In this document: positions 53,370 through 63,264 of the stretch, piece after piece
Layout: each line of letters starts with the position of its first letter
Position numbering within the stretch: position 1 is the first letter of the stretch
Assembly (NCBI RefSeq): GCF_945873775.1
Contig: NZ_CAMCEC010000001.1
Location: forward strand, 62,001 to 126,000
Length of the DNA stretch: 64,000 bases
Direction of reading: 5' to 3'
Origin: an uncultured Treponema sp.
GTDB taxonomy: Bacteria > Spirochaetota > Spirochaetia > Treponematales > Treponemataceae
The notes under the pieces: generated by a model
Told to the model about the DNA's origin: nothing
The model's database searches: none
Seen by the model: the letters and a program-made list of their open reading frames with translations, nothing else
Position numbers and translations under genes: made by a program

Positions 53370-53471
53370 TGTCATTCCCATGCTACGACATGGGAATCTA
53401 TTGTAAAATTCTAATAGATTATCAACCGAGTTTCTTTTAGAAACATCGCAGAATCTAGCCCGATAATGACA
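53370..53471. repeat. Dispersed hairpin repeat pair, one long variant
   Basis: A clean unit TGTCATTCCCATG..CATGGGAATCT (53370-53399), then an inverted long variant (53416-53471) with the inner hairpin GTTTCTTTTAGAAAC. It matches the units at 20-74 and 5447-5495. It lies 3' of the UspA-like gene and upstream of the regulator gene. Confidence 0.8.
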
Positions 53472-53520
53472 TTAAATTATAAAATCGAATTTCAGACAGT
53501 TCAAAGCATTCTATAAGAAA

Positions 53521-54018
53521 TTAAACAAGCTTGAATTTCTGCTCAACATAAGGCTCGCGGACAACCATTACAGAACAGTGCGCACTTCCAATTATTTCGC
53601 TGTCTTGAGAAGAAATCACATCGCGTGAAAGTGAAGAAAGATGGTCAAGGTTTTTTGCGCCGCCCAAAAGAATGAGATCAGCTTTAAATTCATCTGCGGC
53701 TGTAATAATTTCAGACCAAACTGCGCCTTTGCGGATTTCAGTTTCAATCTTTACACCTTTTGATTTTGCAAGGTCAGTCACGTAATCCAAATTTTTTTCG
53801 CTGTCAGATTCCAGGCTTTTTGCAATAGACTCGCCTTCCTGCGAAACCATAAATTTCTGCAAAGTAAGATACTTTATGGAAGCAGTGTCTACAACGCTCA
53901 CAACTTTTACCGCGCACTTGTAAACTTTTGCCATAAGAATTGCGTACAAAACTGTATGAAGAGAAGAGCGGGAGCCATTGTAGCCAACCACAACCCGCTG
54001 AAAAAGAGGTTTTATCAT
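53521..54018 (-). CDS. Universal stress protein (UspA-like)
   Basis: 165-residue single Usp domain (FQRVVVGYNGSRSSLHTVLYAI at the start, GSAHCSVMVVREP at the end). The usual ATP-binding signature G-x2-G-x9-G-S/T is not clean: LLGGAKNLDHLSSLSRDVISSQDSEIIGSAHC has lost the spacing, so it may not bind ATP. The ATG overlaps the stop of atpD (ATGA), so it is the last gene of the V/A-ATPase operon. Confidence 0.88.
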   Translation of the reverse strand: MIKPLFQRVVVGYNGSRSSLHTVLYAILMAKVYKCAVKVVSVVDTASIKYLTLQKFMVSQEGESIAKSLESDSEKNLDYVTDLAKSKGVKIETEIRKGAVWSEIITAADEFKADLILLGGAKNLDHLSSLSRDVISSQDSEIIGSAHCSVMVVREPYVEQKFKLV

Positions 54019-54638
54019 TTTTCACCCTGCCTTTTTTTTAAAGACTTCATAACGAAAACATTGTCACGTTCCCGTTCCTCAAGAACACCTTCAATATACT
54101 TCACAGTTTCCTTGTCCTGCGGAATAACCGTTTTATCCAAAGCATTTACGCGCCGCTGGGTTTTCTTGACTTCAAGAGCAAGTCTCCAGGCGACAGTTCT
54201 TATGCTCGCCATTTTTGTAAGAAGTGTCAAAAGCTCAAAAAAATCCGCCATGACTTCATCACTGTCTGCAAAAGTTCCCATAAAAGAAGAAAACAATCTT
54301 CTCTGCGGAAGATTCACATCGATTGTTGTAAAAGACATTCCTGCAATGACAGCTGGCTTTTTTGTAATTTCAAAGTTGTAGTCAATTCCGTGCGCAATCC
54401 GCTCAACGCGGTCGCCGCCAACAGATACAAGCATTTTTTTCAGCGCAGGATAGGCTTTCTGAATGCACTTGTCAATCTGATTTTCCAGAAGCTTAACCTG
54501 CTCAACAATTCGCATAAGCTCCATTACAAGAATCTCACGCTTTTGCTCAAGCAAGTCATAGCCTTCAGTACTGATTGCCAGCTGCTCTTTTATTGCGAGA
54601 AGATTCGATTTTGTCGGAGCAATATTCAGTTTCGCCAT
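54015..54638 (-). CDS. atpD: V/A-type ATPase subunit D
   Basis: 207-residue coiled-coil central rotor axle linking the A3B3 head to the membrane ring. The N-terminal IAPTKSNLLAIKEQLAISTEGYDLLEQKREILV and the C-terminal LALEVKKTQRRVNALDKTVIPQ are the two long helices typical of the subunit. It lies 2 bp after atpB. Confidence 0.95.
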   Translation of the reverse strand: MAKLNIAPTKSNLLAIKEQLAISTEGYDLLEQKREILVMELMRIVEQVKLLENQIDKCIQKAYPALKKMLVSVGGDRVERIAHGIDYNFEITKKPAVIAGMSFTTIDVNLPQRRLFSSFMGTFADSDEVMADFFELLTLLTKMASIRTVAWRLALEVKKTQRRVNALDKTVIPQDKETVKYIEGVLEERERDNVFVMKSLKKRQGEK

Positions 54639-54640
54639 AG

Positions 54641-56026
54641 TCAGTTCTCTAAAGCTTTCGGAAGATACTTATCAATCATCTCATTCTTGATTCTGTAAAG
54701 TTCTTCGCGCGGAAGAATACTTAGCATTTTCCAGCCCAAGTCAAGAGTCTGATCTATTGAGCGGTCTTCGTATTCGCCTTGGGTAAAGAATTTCGCTTCA
54801 AGCTCGTTTCCGAATTTCAAATAGCACTGGTCAAGCTCAGAAAGTTCCTCTTCACCAATAATTGAAGCAAGGTTTCGGATTGATTTTACTTTGCTGTAAG
54901 CGGCAAAAAGCTGGCTTGAAACAGGAGCGTGGTCTTCGCGGGTCATGCCTTCTCCAATTCCGTCCTTCATAAGGCGGCTTAAGCTAGGAAGCCCTGATAC
55001 CGGCGGATACATTCCCTTCTGGCTCATTTCGCGGTCAAGAACAATCTGGCCTTCCGTAATATATCCTGTAAGGTCAGGAATCGGATGCGAAATATCATCA
55101 TTCGGCATAGAAAGAATAGGAATCTGCGTAATTGAACCTGTGCTTCCCTGAATTTTTCCTGCGCGCTCATAAAGCTCAGCCAAATTTGAGTAAAGATAGC
55201 CCGGATAGCCTTTTCTTCCAGGAACTTCACCGCGTGTTGTTGAAATTTCACGCAAGGCTTCGCAATAGTTCGTCATGTCTGTCATAACAACAAGAACGTG
55301 CATATTGCATTCGTAAGCAAGATATTCAGCGGCAGTAAGAGCGCATCTCGGCGTAATAATACGTTCAATAGAAGGAGCATCAGCCAAAGACTGGAACATT
55401 ACAACTTTTGACAAAACTCCAGATTCTTCAAAAGTATGCTTAAAGAACTGCGCAACATCGTATTTTATTCCCATTCCGGCAAAAACCATAACAAATTCTT
55501 CATTGCTATTAAGAATTTTAGCCTGGCGAATAATCTGTGCGGCAAGCTTGTTGTGTGGAAGTCCGTTTCCAGAGAAAATCGGAAGCTTTTGTCCGCGGAT
55601 AAGCGTGTTCATTCCGTCAATTGAAGAAATTCCAGTCTGAATAAAATCGCGCGGATAAACACGGGCATAAGGATTTATCGGGTTTCCATTTACATTTACT
55701 TTTTTGTCTGAAATAATCTGCGGATAGCCGTCTATAGGCTCGCCAAGTCCGTTGAAAATGCGTCCAAGAAGTCCTTTTCCAACACGCAGCTCCATCGGCT
55801 CTTCAAGGAATTCCACAGTTGTATTTTCCAAGTCAAGACCAGTCGTGCTTCCGAAAATCTGAACAATCGCAGTTTTTTCATTCAAATCGATAATGCGTCC
55901 AGTCTTTTTTTCACCGTTTTTATCGCGGACATAAACAACTTCGTCATAAGATGAATTTTCACTGCGTTTTACAGCTACAATCGGTCCGTCAACAGAAGTC
56001 AATCCTGTATATTCAATTCCTTTCAT
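54641..56026 (-). CDS. atpB: V/A-type ATPase subunit B
   Basis: 461-residue non-catalytic subunit of the A3B3 head. It has [15 protein letters not shown] and [16 protein letters not shown], the degenerate loop lacking the P-loop lysine. [32 protein letters not shown] and [32 protein letters not shown] are classic B-subunit blocks. It overlaps atpA by 4 bp. Confidence 0.97.
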   Translation of the reverse strand: MKGIEYTGLTSVDGPIVAVKRSENSSYDEVVYVRDKNGEKKTGRIIDLNEKTAIVQIFGSTTGLDLENTTVEFLEEPMELRVGKGLLGRIFNGLGEPIDGYPQIISDKKVNVNGNPINPYARVYPRDFIQTGISSIDGMNTLIRGQKLPIFSGNGLPHNKLAAQIIRQAKILNSNEEFVMVFAGMGIKYDVAQFFKHTFEESGVLSKVVMFQSLADAPSIERIITPRCALTAAEYLAYECNMHVLVVMTDMTNYCEALREISTTRGEVPGRKGYPGYLYSNLAELYERAGKIQGSTGSITQIPILSMPNDDISHPIPDLTGYITEGQIVLDREMSQKGMYPPVSGLPSLSRLMKDGIGEGMTREDHAPVSSQLFAAYSKVKSIRNLASIIGEEELSELDQCYLKFGNELEAKFFTQGEYEDRSIDQTLDLGWKMLSILPREELYRIKNEMIDKYLPKALEN

Positions 56027-57813
56027 AGTGCAACATCCTTGCGGTACATTCTTTCAAGTTCCGCCATCTGGTCATCAAGGTGATTTTGAATAGTTGTAAG
56101 CTCATCAAGCTTGTCGTTTGGAATTTCGCTTTTTGCCCTGATTATTTCATTGCGGACAGGAAGCTCGGTAACTTTCAAAAGCGGACATCCAGATTTTATA
56201 ACTTTTAATGCTTTTTCATAGAAAGTCATCATAAGCAAAAGTATATTCACTTGTTTTTCCGGAACTGCATAAGCATCGATTGAATCAAACGCATTCTGCT
56301 GCAAAAATCCGTTTTTAATCATTTCACAGACAGTAAGAATAAGACGGTCGCTGTCCGGCAAAGCATCAGCTCCAATCAAGCGGACAATCTGCTGAAGACG
56401 CTGTTCACGTTTAAGCAAATCCAAAGCCTGAACACGGATTGCAGACCATCGAGGATCAAATTTGTCCCACCAGCCTTTAATTTCCGCGGCATATTCTGAA
56501 TATGAATCAATCCAGCCAATAGCAGGATAATGGCGCGCATTTGCAAGTTCCCGATCCAATGCCCAGAAACAGCGGATAAAACGCTTTGTGTGCTGGGTTA
56601 CAGGTTCAGAAAAGTCGCCGCCCGCAGGAGAAACAGCTCCAATAACAGAAACGGAGCCTTCCTTTCCGCAAAGAGAATTAACACGGCCGGCACGCTCGTA
56701 GAATTCAGCAAGGCGAGTTGGAAGATATGCAGGATAACCTTCTTCCGCAGGCATTTCCTCCATACGGCCAGAAAGCTCACGCAAAGCCTCCGCCCATCTT
56801 GAAGTCGAGTCCGCCATGATTGCAACGTGCATTCCCATGTCGCGGTAATATTCAGCAAGAGTGATTCCCGAATAAAGAGAAACTTCGCGCGCCGCAACCG
56901 GCATATTTGAAGTATTTGCAATCAAAATCGTGCGTTCCATAAGAGAACGTCCAGTACGCGGGTCAATCAAAGTCGGAAATTCTGTTAGAACGTCTGTCAT
57001 TTCGTTTCCGCGCTCACCGCAGCCAATGTAGACAATCAAGTCGGCATCGCACCATTTTGCAATCGCGTGCTGGGTCATTGTTTTTCCAGTACCGAATCCG
57101 CCTGGAATCGCAGCAGTTCCACCCTTTGAAAGCGGAAAGAAAACGTCAATTACACGAAGACCTGTAACAAGCGGCTGGCTTACTTCAAGTTTTTGTGCAA
57201 AAGGGCGAGGCTTGCGCAAAGGCCAGTACTGGCTCATAGAAATATTTTCACCAAGCTCTGTAGTAGCAATTGTCTCATCAATTGTATAAGAGCCTTTTCC
57301 GGCAAAAGTCTTTAAAACACGTCCGCGGATTGTCGGAGGAACCATTATCTTGTGGACAATAGAACCAGTTTCCTGAACAGTTCCTAAAACCATTCCCGGA
57401 GCAATGGAAAGTCCTTCGCACATTTCTTTTCCGTCGGAAGGATGAACGGCAGGAATAAATTCCCATTTCTTTTTATTGTCGATAGGTTCTGTGCGCTGGC
57501 CAGGAAGCAGGAAAACTCCGCCGTCTTCATACATTTCTTTTAAAGGACGCTGAATTCCATCGTAAATTGTGCCTACAAGTCCAGGACCAAGCTTAAGTGA
57601 AAGAGGACGCTCGCTAGAAACAACCTGTTCGCCAACGTGCATTCCAGTAACGTCTTCGTAAACCTGAATTGTCGCTTTTCCTTCACTCTGACGGATTATT
57701 TCACCAATAAGCTTCTTTTCGCCAACATCAACAACATCGTAAAGTCCGCATTTTTCAAGACCTTCAGCATAGACTATAGGACCTGAAATTCGGGTTATTT
57801 TTCCAGTAATCAT
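56023..57813 (-). CDS. atpA: V/A-type ATPase subunit A (catalytic)
   Basis: 596-residue catalytic subunit. The P-loop is [10 protein letters not shown], with the glycine-rich non-homologous region at about 110-190, then [31 protein letters not shown]. Length and blocks are standard. The ATG overlaps the atpE stop. Ion specificity cannot be read from this subunit. Confidence 0.97.
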   Translation of the reverse strand: MITGKITRISGPIVYAEGLEKCGLYDVVDVGEKKLIGEIIRQSEGKATIQVYEDVTGMHVGEQVVSSERPLSLKLGPGLVGTIYDGIQRPLKEMYEDGGVFLLPGQRTEPIDNKKKWEFIPAVHPSDGKEMCEGLSIAPGMVLGTVQETGSIVHKIMVPPTIRGRVLKTFAGKGSYTIDETIATTELGENISMSQYWPLRKPRPFAQKLEVSQPLVTGLRVIDVFFPLSKGGTAAIPGGFGTGKTMTQHAIAKWCDADLIVYIGCGERGNEMTDVLTEFPTLIDPRTGRSLMERTILIANTSNMPVAAREVSLYSGITLAEYYRDMGMHVAIMADSTSRWAEALRELSGRMEEMPAEEGYPAYLPTRLAEFYERAGRVNSLCGKEGSVSVIGAVSPAGGDFSEPVTQHTKRFIRCFWALDRELANARHYPAIGWIDSYSEYAAEIKGWWDKFDPRWSAIRVQALDLLKREQRLQQIVRLIGADALPDSDRLILTVCEMIKNGFLQQNAFDSIDAYAVPEKQVNILLLMMTFYEKALKVIKSGCPLLKVTELPVRNEIIRAKSEIPNDKLDELTTIQNHLDDQMAELERMYRKDVAL

Positions 57814-58448
57814 TCAGGCAACCTCCCGCCAAAAAGAGTCTGTGCAAGAACTCCTCTTTTTTCGTCCAAAATTTTCTTTATTTTTTCATCAAGCGTCAAA
57901 CGGCAAGTAACAGAACCGTCCAAAGCCTTCAGTATAATTCCCTCTTTTAAATTGAATCCTTCAAGACTTTCGCGGGAAACAAGCTGAACATCTCCTGCCT
58001 CGCAAGAAGAAATATTCTGCGGAAAAACTTCTTTCAGCATAGATTCAGCGTCAGAAAGATTGAATCCAACAACAACCGCTGAAATTTTCTTTTCCTGAAT
58101 TGCTTTTTTTGCACGCTCGCAAAGGCTTTTTATAACAAGAAGACGTTTTTTGTCTCCGATAGATTCAAAATATTTATCCATAGCTTCTATAATAGAGCCG
58201 TAAATATAAGAAACCAGATAACGCTGCTTTTCAAGAGGAAGCGACGCATTTATATTTTTTTCATAAACAGCAATTCCTTCCGCGGAGATTTTTTCTGCGT
58301 CTGACTTCGCCTTTTCAACGCGGTCTTGAACTCCGTCAATGAGCTGCTTTGCGCTTTCGTCTGCTTTTGCAAGAATTTTTTCTGCTTTTTTTACACTGTC
58401 AGAACGAATTTCTTTGTCCAGAACTTCCGTTGAACGTAATTCTTCCAT
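57810..58448 (-). CDS. atpE: V/A-type ATPase subunit E
   Basis: 212-residue peripheral-stalk subunit with an N-terminal Lys/Glu-rich helix ([34 protein letters not shown]) and a C-terminal globular half ending [32 protein letters not shown] at 58448 is preceded by GGAAGA; the frame back to 58535 is an unsupported extension. A 160-bp gap separates it from atpF. Confidence 0.9.
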   Translation of the reverse strand: MEELRSTEVLDKEIRSDSVKKAEKILAKADESAKQLIDGVQDRVEKAKSDAEKISAEGIAVYEKNINASLPLEKQRYLVSYIYGSIIEAMDKYFESIGDKKRLLVIKSLCERAKKAIQEKKISAVVVGFNLSDAESMLKEVFPQNISSCEAGDVQLVSRESLEGFNLKEGIILKALDGSVTCRLTLDEKIKKILDEKRGVLAQTLFGGRLPE

Positions 58449-58608
58449 AAAAAGTCTTCCTTGTATGGTTTCGGTATGAACCTTCCGCACAAAATGTTTA
58501 GTTTTATAAGCCCTAAAATTCAGAACAACTAGCAATTTTTCTGCTTTCTCAAAACCTTGCCTCTGGATTTTTTAGGTTTGCTTAAAATCCTAAATTGATG
58601 AATAAAAA
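58449..58608 (-). other. 160-bp intercistronic gap inside the ATPase operon
   Basis: The largest gap in the operon. On the minus strand GGATTTT and AAAATCC can pair shortly after the atpF stop, around 58561-58590. No promoter is convincing. It may be an RNA-processing or attenuation site that sets different levels for the membrane and head subunits. Confidence 0.35.
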
Positions 58609-58938
58609 TTAAACTTGAATTCCAACAGCTTCCCGGATTGAATCAGTAAGAGTTTTTCTTCCCTGAATATGTCCCTGAAGCCCAGGAATTTCCACAATAA
58701 GAGGAGCCTTTCCGTGCATCTGCCAAGACTGAATTTCCTTGGACAGCATATCGGCTATGTCTTCCGTAAGAATGAGAACCTTTGGTATGTCGCCAACGGA
58801 GCCTACGGAAGAATTTTGTCCGGTTGCCTTGTTAAAAGCATCCAAAGCTTCCTGTCTGTTAGAAACAGCCTTGCCTTTTACGCCCGCAAGCATAAAGCCA
58901 AGAATCAGTTCCCGTTCTCCAATTACAAAATATTCCAT
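58609..58938 (-). CDS. atpF: V/A-type ATPase subunit F
   Basis: 109-residue small central-stalk subunit (FVIGERELILGFMLAGVKGKAV, then KVLILTEDIADML and PLIVEIPGLQG), a CheY-like fold that binds D. Common in length and blocks. Confidence 0.93.
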   Translation of the reverse strand: MEYFVIGERELILGFMLAGVKGKAVSNRQEALDAFNKATGQNSSVGSVGDIPKVLILTEDIADMLSKEIQSWQMHGKAPLIVEIPGLQGHIQGRKTLTDSIREAVGIQV

Positions 58939-59013
58939 GACTTTGCTTTTATGCCAGACTGAATTTTAAGCAGAAAGAACCTCCCAAAATTCAGCCTTTA
59001 GCAAAAAATTTTA

Positions 59014-59340
59014 TTACATTATCATAATGAACAAAGCAACAAGGAATCCCCAAAGACAAATACCTTCAGCAAGACCTACGAAAGGAAGCGCCTTTCCTGA
59101 AAGCTCTGCGTTTTCGCTCATTGCGCCCATAGCAGCTGAACCAATTTTTCCAACAGCAGAACCGCCGCCAATACAAGCGATTCCAACAGCAAGTGCAGCA
59201 GCTACATATTTTATAGCTCCAGCATTAGAAGACGCCTGTTCTACAGCCTGCTCTTCAGGAACAGAAGAAGCCTGCGCAAAAACACCTGCAACAGCAACCA
59301 AAAGCATCATTGAGAGAGCAACCAAAAATTTCTTGTTCAT
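59014..59340 (-). CDS. atpK: V/A-type ATPase membrane ring subunit K (c subunit)
   Basis: 108 residues, one helical hairpin. Residues 1-22 look like a cleavable signal peptide (LVALSMMLLVAVAGVFA, then QAS), followed by an acidic spacer and two helices (AIKYVAAALAVGIACIGGG and LPFVGLAEGICLWGFLVALFIMIM). The ion-binding acid is E92. Many V-type K subunits are double hairpins of about 155 residues, so this is the short, F-type-like form. AGAGG precedes the ATG. Confidence 0.93.
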   Translation of the reverse strand: MNKKFLVALSMMLLVAVAGVFAQASSVPEEQAVEQASSNAGAIKYVAAALAVGIACIGGGSAVGKIGSAAMGAMSENAELSGKALPFVGLAEGICLWGFLVALFIMIM

Positions 59341-59401
59341 AATAAAAACCTCTTGTTCTAAAAATTCTATAAATAAACTGCCAAAAGCAGCTGTCTACAA
59401 A

Positions 59402-61390
59402 CTAAACTGTCTCTTTATAAACAAAAGAGAACGGCTTGAATTCCCGTCCTGTCTCGCTAAAGAATTTCGAGAAGAACTCGTAATACTGAAGGCGCACAAC
59501 CTGAATTGCAACAATCATTCCTTCAAGAACTACAACAATAGCATTTCCCAGAACGGCTACAGCAATTCCGCCTGCGCCAGGGGCAAGCTCAACAAAAGTG
59601 TTGATAATGTATCCCAAAACTGCGTGGGCAAGAGCAAATGCGCCTACACGAACAAAGCTAACTGTATTTGAAAGATATGAAGAAATAACTTCGATAATTT
59701 CAACAACCGCGCCAATAACCGCGCTAAAAAGACCGTTTTCCAAAATAGGACGCTCACCGTCAACAAGTCTTTGGAATATTTCGGAGCAAGCAGTCAAAAA
59801 CAGCGAAACAGATATTACAATCCAGTCATAAGCGGCAGGAGTATGCTTAAACAGCGCAACTCTAACCGCAAAGACAATCACGTACCAGAAGAAAACCGCG
59901 CCTGAAATTCCAGTTTTTCCAAACAACGCCTTTCCAATCCGGCGCAAAGAAAACTGGTTTATTATATTTATTACAAGTCCGCAGCTATTGATTATAAATC
60001 CTATTGAAATCGTAAAGCCAAAGAACGTAAACATTCTTGTTATAGAAGCCGGATCGCTTGAAGGCATCATGTGCAGAATTGGAGCGCGCGGAGTTCCAAA
60101 AAGTCCCGTAACCCACAAAGCAAACGGACGCAGCAAAGTTTCATTTGCAAAAAACTCGCCGGTAAGAAGTCCCATAATCGTGCTGCTCACTCCTATGCAA
60201 CAGAAAATTCCACCGAATTTTTCCCATCCTGAAATCTTGATTTTTTTAAGGCAGCAAAGAATTCCTATTATAAGGAAGCACAATCCCTGGCCTGCGTCTC
60301 CAAACATAATTCCAAAAAGAACCGTAAAGAACAAAGCCACAAACGGAGTCGGGTCAACAGTTCCGTACAAAGGCGAACCGTAACTGAAAATCATGCGCTC
60401 AAAGTTAGAAACAATTTTTCCATGCTTAACCTGAACTGGAACTTTTTCCTGCCCAGAAACAACAGAAGGAACTTCGGTTGGCAAAAATTCACGGATTCCA
60501 GCGCGGCTTTGTGTAAGCTCGTCCAAATCCTTCATTACTTTTCTAATAAGATAAGCCGGAATCCAACCTGTTATTCTGTATACAAATTCCGTGGATTCAA
60601 GAGAATTTTCCACAGAATAAATTTGGCTTCCAATTGAATAAATCTGCAAAAGCCTGTAAAGCTCATCCTTATGAGTTTCCGCAAAATTACGGCGTTCAGT
60701 CTGAATTTCCTCAAGGGCAGCGGCGGCTTCAGTTTTATTCCGCTCCAAAGTAAGCAGAACTTCATCTGGAATTCCCTTAAAATCTTTTGGAACCTGAAGC
60801 TCTGTAAATCCTGCCTCCTTAAGCTCCCCGTCCAATGCAAAGCGGGCTTTTTTTGACGAAGCCGCAAGAATTCTTGAATCATCATCGCCAAGCCTTACAA
60901 TAATTCCACGTGAGCCAAGCCGGGCCTTTAAATCATCAATTTTTTCAGGATCTATTTTTCCGATTCGCAAAGTAAGAAAAGAAAGCGACTCAAGGTCCGA
61001 ATAAGAAACTTTCAAATTTGCAAAAGCCAAAGCTTCTCTATATGCGGAAACAGCTCTTTTTTCCTCGTCAACGGCAGTAAGCTCTTTTTTGTGAATATCT
61101 TCAACTGAATCAATAATTTTTGTCGCGCTTTCAAAATCTGCGTCAGAAGGAAGCGGAACAGAACCTTTGTATCCGTCCAAGTCAGGCAAATCCAAAGCCG
61201 CCCTAACCTGCTGAAGCCGCTCAAAAACGGAAGCGTCAGGATTAAGCCTTTTTGCAGAATCGGAAGAATCAGAGGCAAATTCCTGCTGGAACTGAAATTC
61301 GCCCAGCTCGCCAAGGTATTTAAGAACAGAATGTATGTCTTCCCGCAAAACCATAAGCTCAATAAGACGCATTGTGGTTGTTCTAGCCAT
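59402..61390 (-). CDS. atpI: V/A-type ATPase subunit I (a subunit)
   Basis: 662-residue stator. A large cytoplasmic half (about 1-330, coiled coils) is followed by about eight membrane helices (FVALFFTVLFGIMFGDAGQGL and SFVRVGAFALAHAVLGYI). The essential arginine lies in SNTVSFVRVGAFALAHA. It forms the ion half-channels against the K ring. It overlaps the atpC stop by 8 bp; GGAGG precedes the ATG. Confidence 0.95.
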   Translation of the reverse strand: MARTTTMRLIELMVLREDIHSVLKYLGELGEFQFQQEFASDSSDSAKRLNPDASVFERLQQVRAALDLPDLDGYKGSVPLPSDADFESATKIIDSVEDIHKKELTAVDEEKRAVSAYREALAFANLKVSYSDLESLSFLTLRIGKIDPEKIDDLKARLGSRGIIVRLGDDDSRILAASSKKARFALDGELKEAGFTELQVPKDFKGIPDEVLLTLERNKTEAAAALEEIQTERRNFAETHKDELYRLLQIYSIGSQIYSVENSLESTEFVYRITGWIPAYLIRKVMKDLDELTQSRAGIREFLPTEVPSVVSGQEKVPVQVKHGKIVSNFERMIFSYGSPLYGTVDPTPFVALFFTVLFGIMFGDAGQGLCFLIIGILCCLKKIKISGWEKFGGIFCCIGVSSTIMGLLTGEFFANETLLRPFALWVTGLFGTPRAPILHMMPSSDPASITRMFTFFGFTISIGFIINSCGLVINIINQFSLRRIGKALFGKTGISGAVFFWYVIVFAVRVALFKHTPAAYDWIVISVSLFLTACSEIFQRLVDGERPILENGLFSAVIGAVVEIIEVISSYLSNTVSFVRVGAFALAHAVLGYIINTFVELAPGAGGIAVAVLGNAIVVVLEGMIVAIQVVRLQYYEFFSKFFSETGREFKPFSFVYKETV

Positions 61391-62414
61391 TTATTACCTC
61401 CAAGGCTCCAGTCATCTGCATAGCCTGCGATGAGTCAATGCTAAGCCGCAGACTTTCAGAAGCCGTGCGGATATTGTCAAGTTCGTTTCTTTTTATGATA
61501 AACCAGCAGACAATCGAGCAAGCCGTAAACGGATATTTATGGAAAAGTTTGTACGCTTTTTTTACATAAAGACTTTTATATGAGTTTGAAATCCATCTAG
61601 GATCTATTGTCCATATAACGCCTTCTTCATGCGGATTCAAAAGCCTGCTATATTTCCAGTTTTTCCAGGCATCGTAATTGTCCAGTTCCCAGTCCAGCGT
61701 TCTTATAGCTTCATAGGCAAGCGGATCTGAACTTTCCTTTTTTTCTGATGAATATGCCAAAAGCGGAATAATTTCTTCTTTTTGCATTTTATAGTAAAAA
61801 CGAAGCCGGATTGCCCAGACAATATTGTCTATTCTGATTTTTTCACCAATCAGCTTAAGAATTTCTTCCCTGCAAGACGAATGAACCTGCTTAGCGGCAT
61901 TCCAAATCGACATAATATAATGGCAGTCAAGCTTGTAATTCGCCAAATGCTGCTCGGAAACAGGAGGAATATTATTGTACCAAGAAAGCGGTCCGCCAAA
62001 AGTAATCGAAGCAATGTCCGGCCATTTATCGTAATTTATTATATTGAAAGGAGTTATTTTTTGAATATCAGGAATTTTCTTTTCTCCAAGTGAAAGAGAA
62101 GCTGAAATGTCCTTTAAATTCTCATAGTCAAAACTTCTAAGCAAAGTTAAAACAATGCCGTCCGGCTCTGAATAGTTTCCGACAAGTTTTTTGTAATCGT
62201 AAATAAAACGTTCAAAGGCTTCCTGCTCCAAGGCATGGGCTAAAAGAGTTTCTGGAACAACAGGAACTTCTTTCTTGAACAAAAAAGCCCATAATTCCTG
62301 CAATGTGTGAAAAGAAAACAACTGCCTTGCGCGTTCCCCGACATAAGAGCGGGCAAGCATACCGCTGGCTTTTGCATAAACATAAGAATCAGCGGCGGAC
62401 TTATCCATTGCCAT
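61383..62414 (-). CDS. atpC: V/A-type ATPase subunit C
   Basis: 343 residues, mostly helical, the funnel that joins the central stalk to the K ring. Sequence is weakly conserved, but YVYAKASGMLARSYVGERARQLF, the length and the neighbours (coiled-coil subunit before, I subunit after) fit subunit C. AGGAG is 6 nt before ATG 62414. Confidence 0.85.
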   Translation of the reverse strand: MAMDKSAADSYVYAKASGMLARSYVGERARQLFSFHTLQELWAFLFKKEVPVVPETLLAHALEQEAFERFIYDYKKLVGNYSEPDGIVLTLLRSFDYENLKDISASLSLGEKKIPDIQKITPFNIINYDKWPDIASITFGGPLSWYNNIPPVSEQHLANYKLDCHYIMSIWNAAKQVHSSCREEILKLIGEKIRIDNIVWAIRLRFYYKMQKEEIIPLLAYSSEKKESSDPLAYEAIRTLDWELDNYDAWKNWKYSRLLNPHEEGVIWTIDPRWISNSYKSLYVKKAYKLFHKYPFTACSIVCWFIIKRNELDNIRTASESLRLSIDSSQAMQMTGALEVING

Positions 62415-62423
62415 ATCGCTCTC

Positions 62424-62732
62424 CTATGAAAAAAGAATTTTATCCATAAGAGCGTTAAAAGACGAATAATCCTTTTCGCTTGAATTCAAATTCTGTTTAT
62501 AAGATTCTAGGTCTGCGGAATGCTTTTTTTCTATAGCGGATTTTGTATCTTTTTCTTTCTGCTCAATTTCTGAAACGACAGAGGAATACTTGGTCTTGAA
62601 TTCAGATTCAGCCTGAGCGCGTGCAGCTGCAATTTTTTCATCTGCCCTTTTTTGCGCGTCAAGCACTGTTGTAGAAGCTTCTTTTTCTACATCAAGAAGA
62701 TGTGTAATAATATCAATTTCTTCAGCAGCCAT
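62424..62732 (-). CDS. V/A-type ATPase G/H-like stalk subunit
   Basis: 102 residues, almost entirely a coiled coil (ASTTVLDAQKRADEKIAAARAQAESEFKTKYSSVVSEIEQKEKDTKSAIEKK). This is the form of the peripheral-stalk partner of subunit E, called G or H. ATG at 62732 has GGAG 7 nt before it; TTG at 62744 is rejected. Confidence 0.82.
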   Translation of the reverse strand: MAAEEIDIITHLLDVEKEASTTVLDAQKRADEKIAAARAQAESEFKTKYSSVVSEIEQKEKDTKSAIEKKHSADLESYKQNLNSSEKDYSSFNALMDKILFS

Positions 62733-62764
62733 TATGTACTCCAAACAAAAGTTTTACACTTACT

Positions 62765-63223
62765 CTATTGAGATTCAGCCTCACACAAAGCATCGAAGAC
62801 TTCCTGCGGTGAAGTTTTTTCAAAAAGTTTTGTTATAAACAGAGGATCTTGCAGAACAACGGCAAGCTCTTTTAAAATCTCAAGAAGAAGATTGTTGTCA
62901 TTCGGACCGCACAAAAGCATAAATACAAGGTTTACAGGAGAACCGTCCAAAGCGTCATAATCAATACCTTTGCGGCTTATTCCTATTGCTCCGACACAGC
63001 CTTTTACAGAACTGCAAATTCCATGCGGAACAGCAACACCATGCATTATGCCAGTGCTCATCTGAGCTTCACGTGCATGAAGAACTGCAAGCGCATCGTC
63101 CCTGCCTACTTCCGGATGTTCAGAATGGATAACTTGCACCATTTCCTCAAAAAGCTCGTCTTTATCTTCGCTTTCAAGGTTTACAATTATGCTTTTAGGA
63201 GAGAATATTTTTGCAAAAACCAT
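62765..63223 (-). CDS. PTS EIIA(Ntr)-like regulatory protein
   Basis: 152-residue single EIIA domain of the PtsN/fructose type. The phospho-histidine is H67 in HGVAVPHGICS; the N-terminus is IFSPKSIIVNLES. No EIIB, EIIC or sugar genes accompany it, so a regulatory role is expected. It lies between secG and the first ATPase gene, 32 bp before the coiled-coil subunit, so it is probably co-transcribed with the ATPase. Confidence 0.92.
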   Translation of the reverse strand: MVFAKIFSPKSIIVNLESEDKDELFEEMVQVIHSEHPEVGRDDALAVLHAREAQMSTGIMHGVAVPHGICSSVKGCVGAIGISRKGIDYDALDGSPVNLVFMLLCGPNDNNLLLEILKELAVVLQDPLFITKLFEKTSPQEVFDALCEAESQ

Positions 63224-63264
63224 ATTACCATCCTTAACAATAGAGCCGCCAAAAACAAGCAGCT

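Noticed and set aside
44090-63223. PTS sugar uptake system from the two EIIA proteins
   Set aside because: No EIIB, EIIC, HPr or sugar genes; both are of the regulatory Ntr type.
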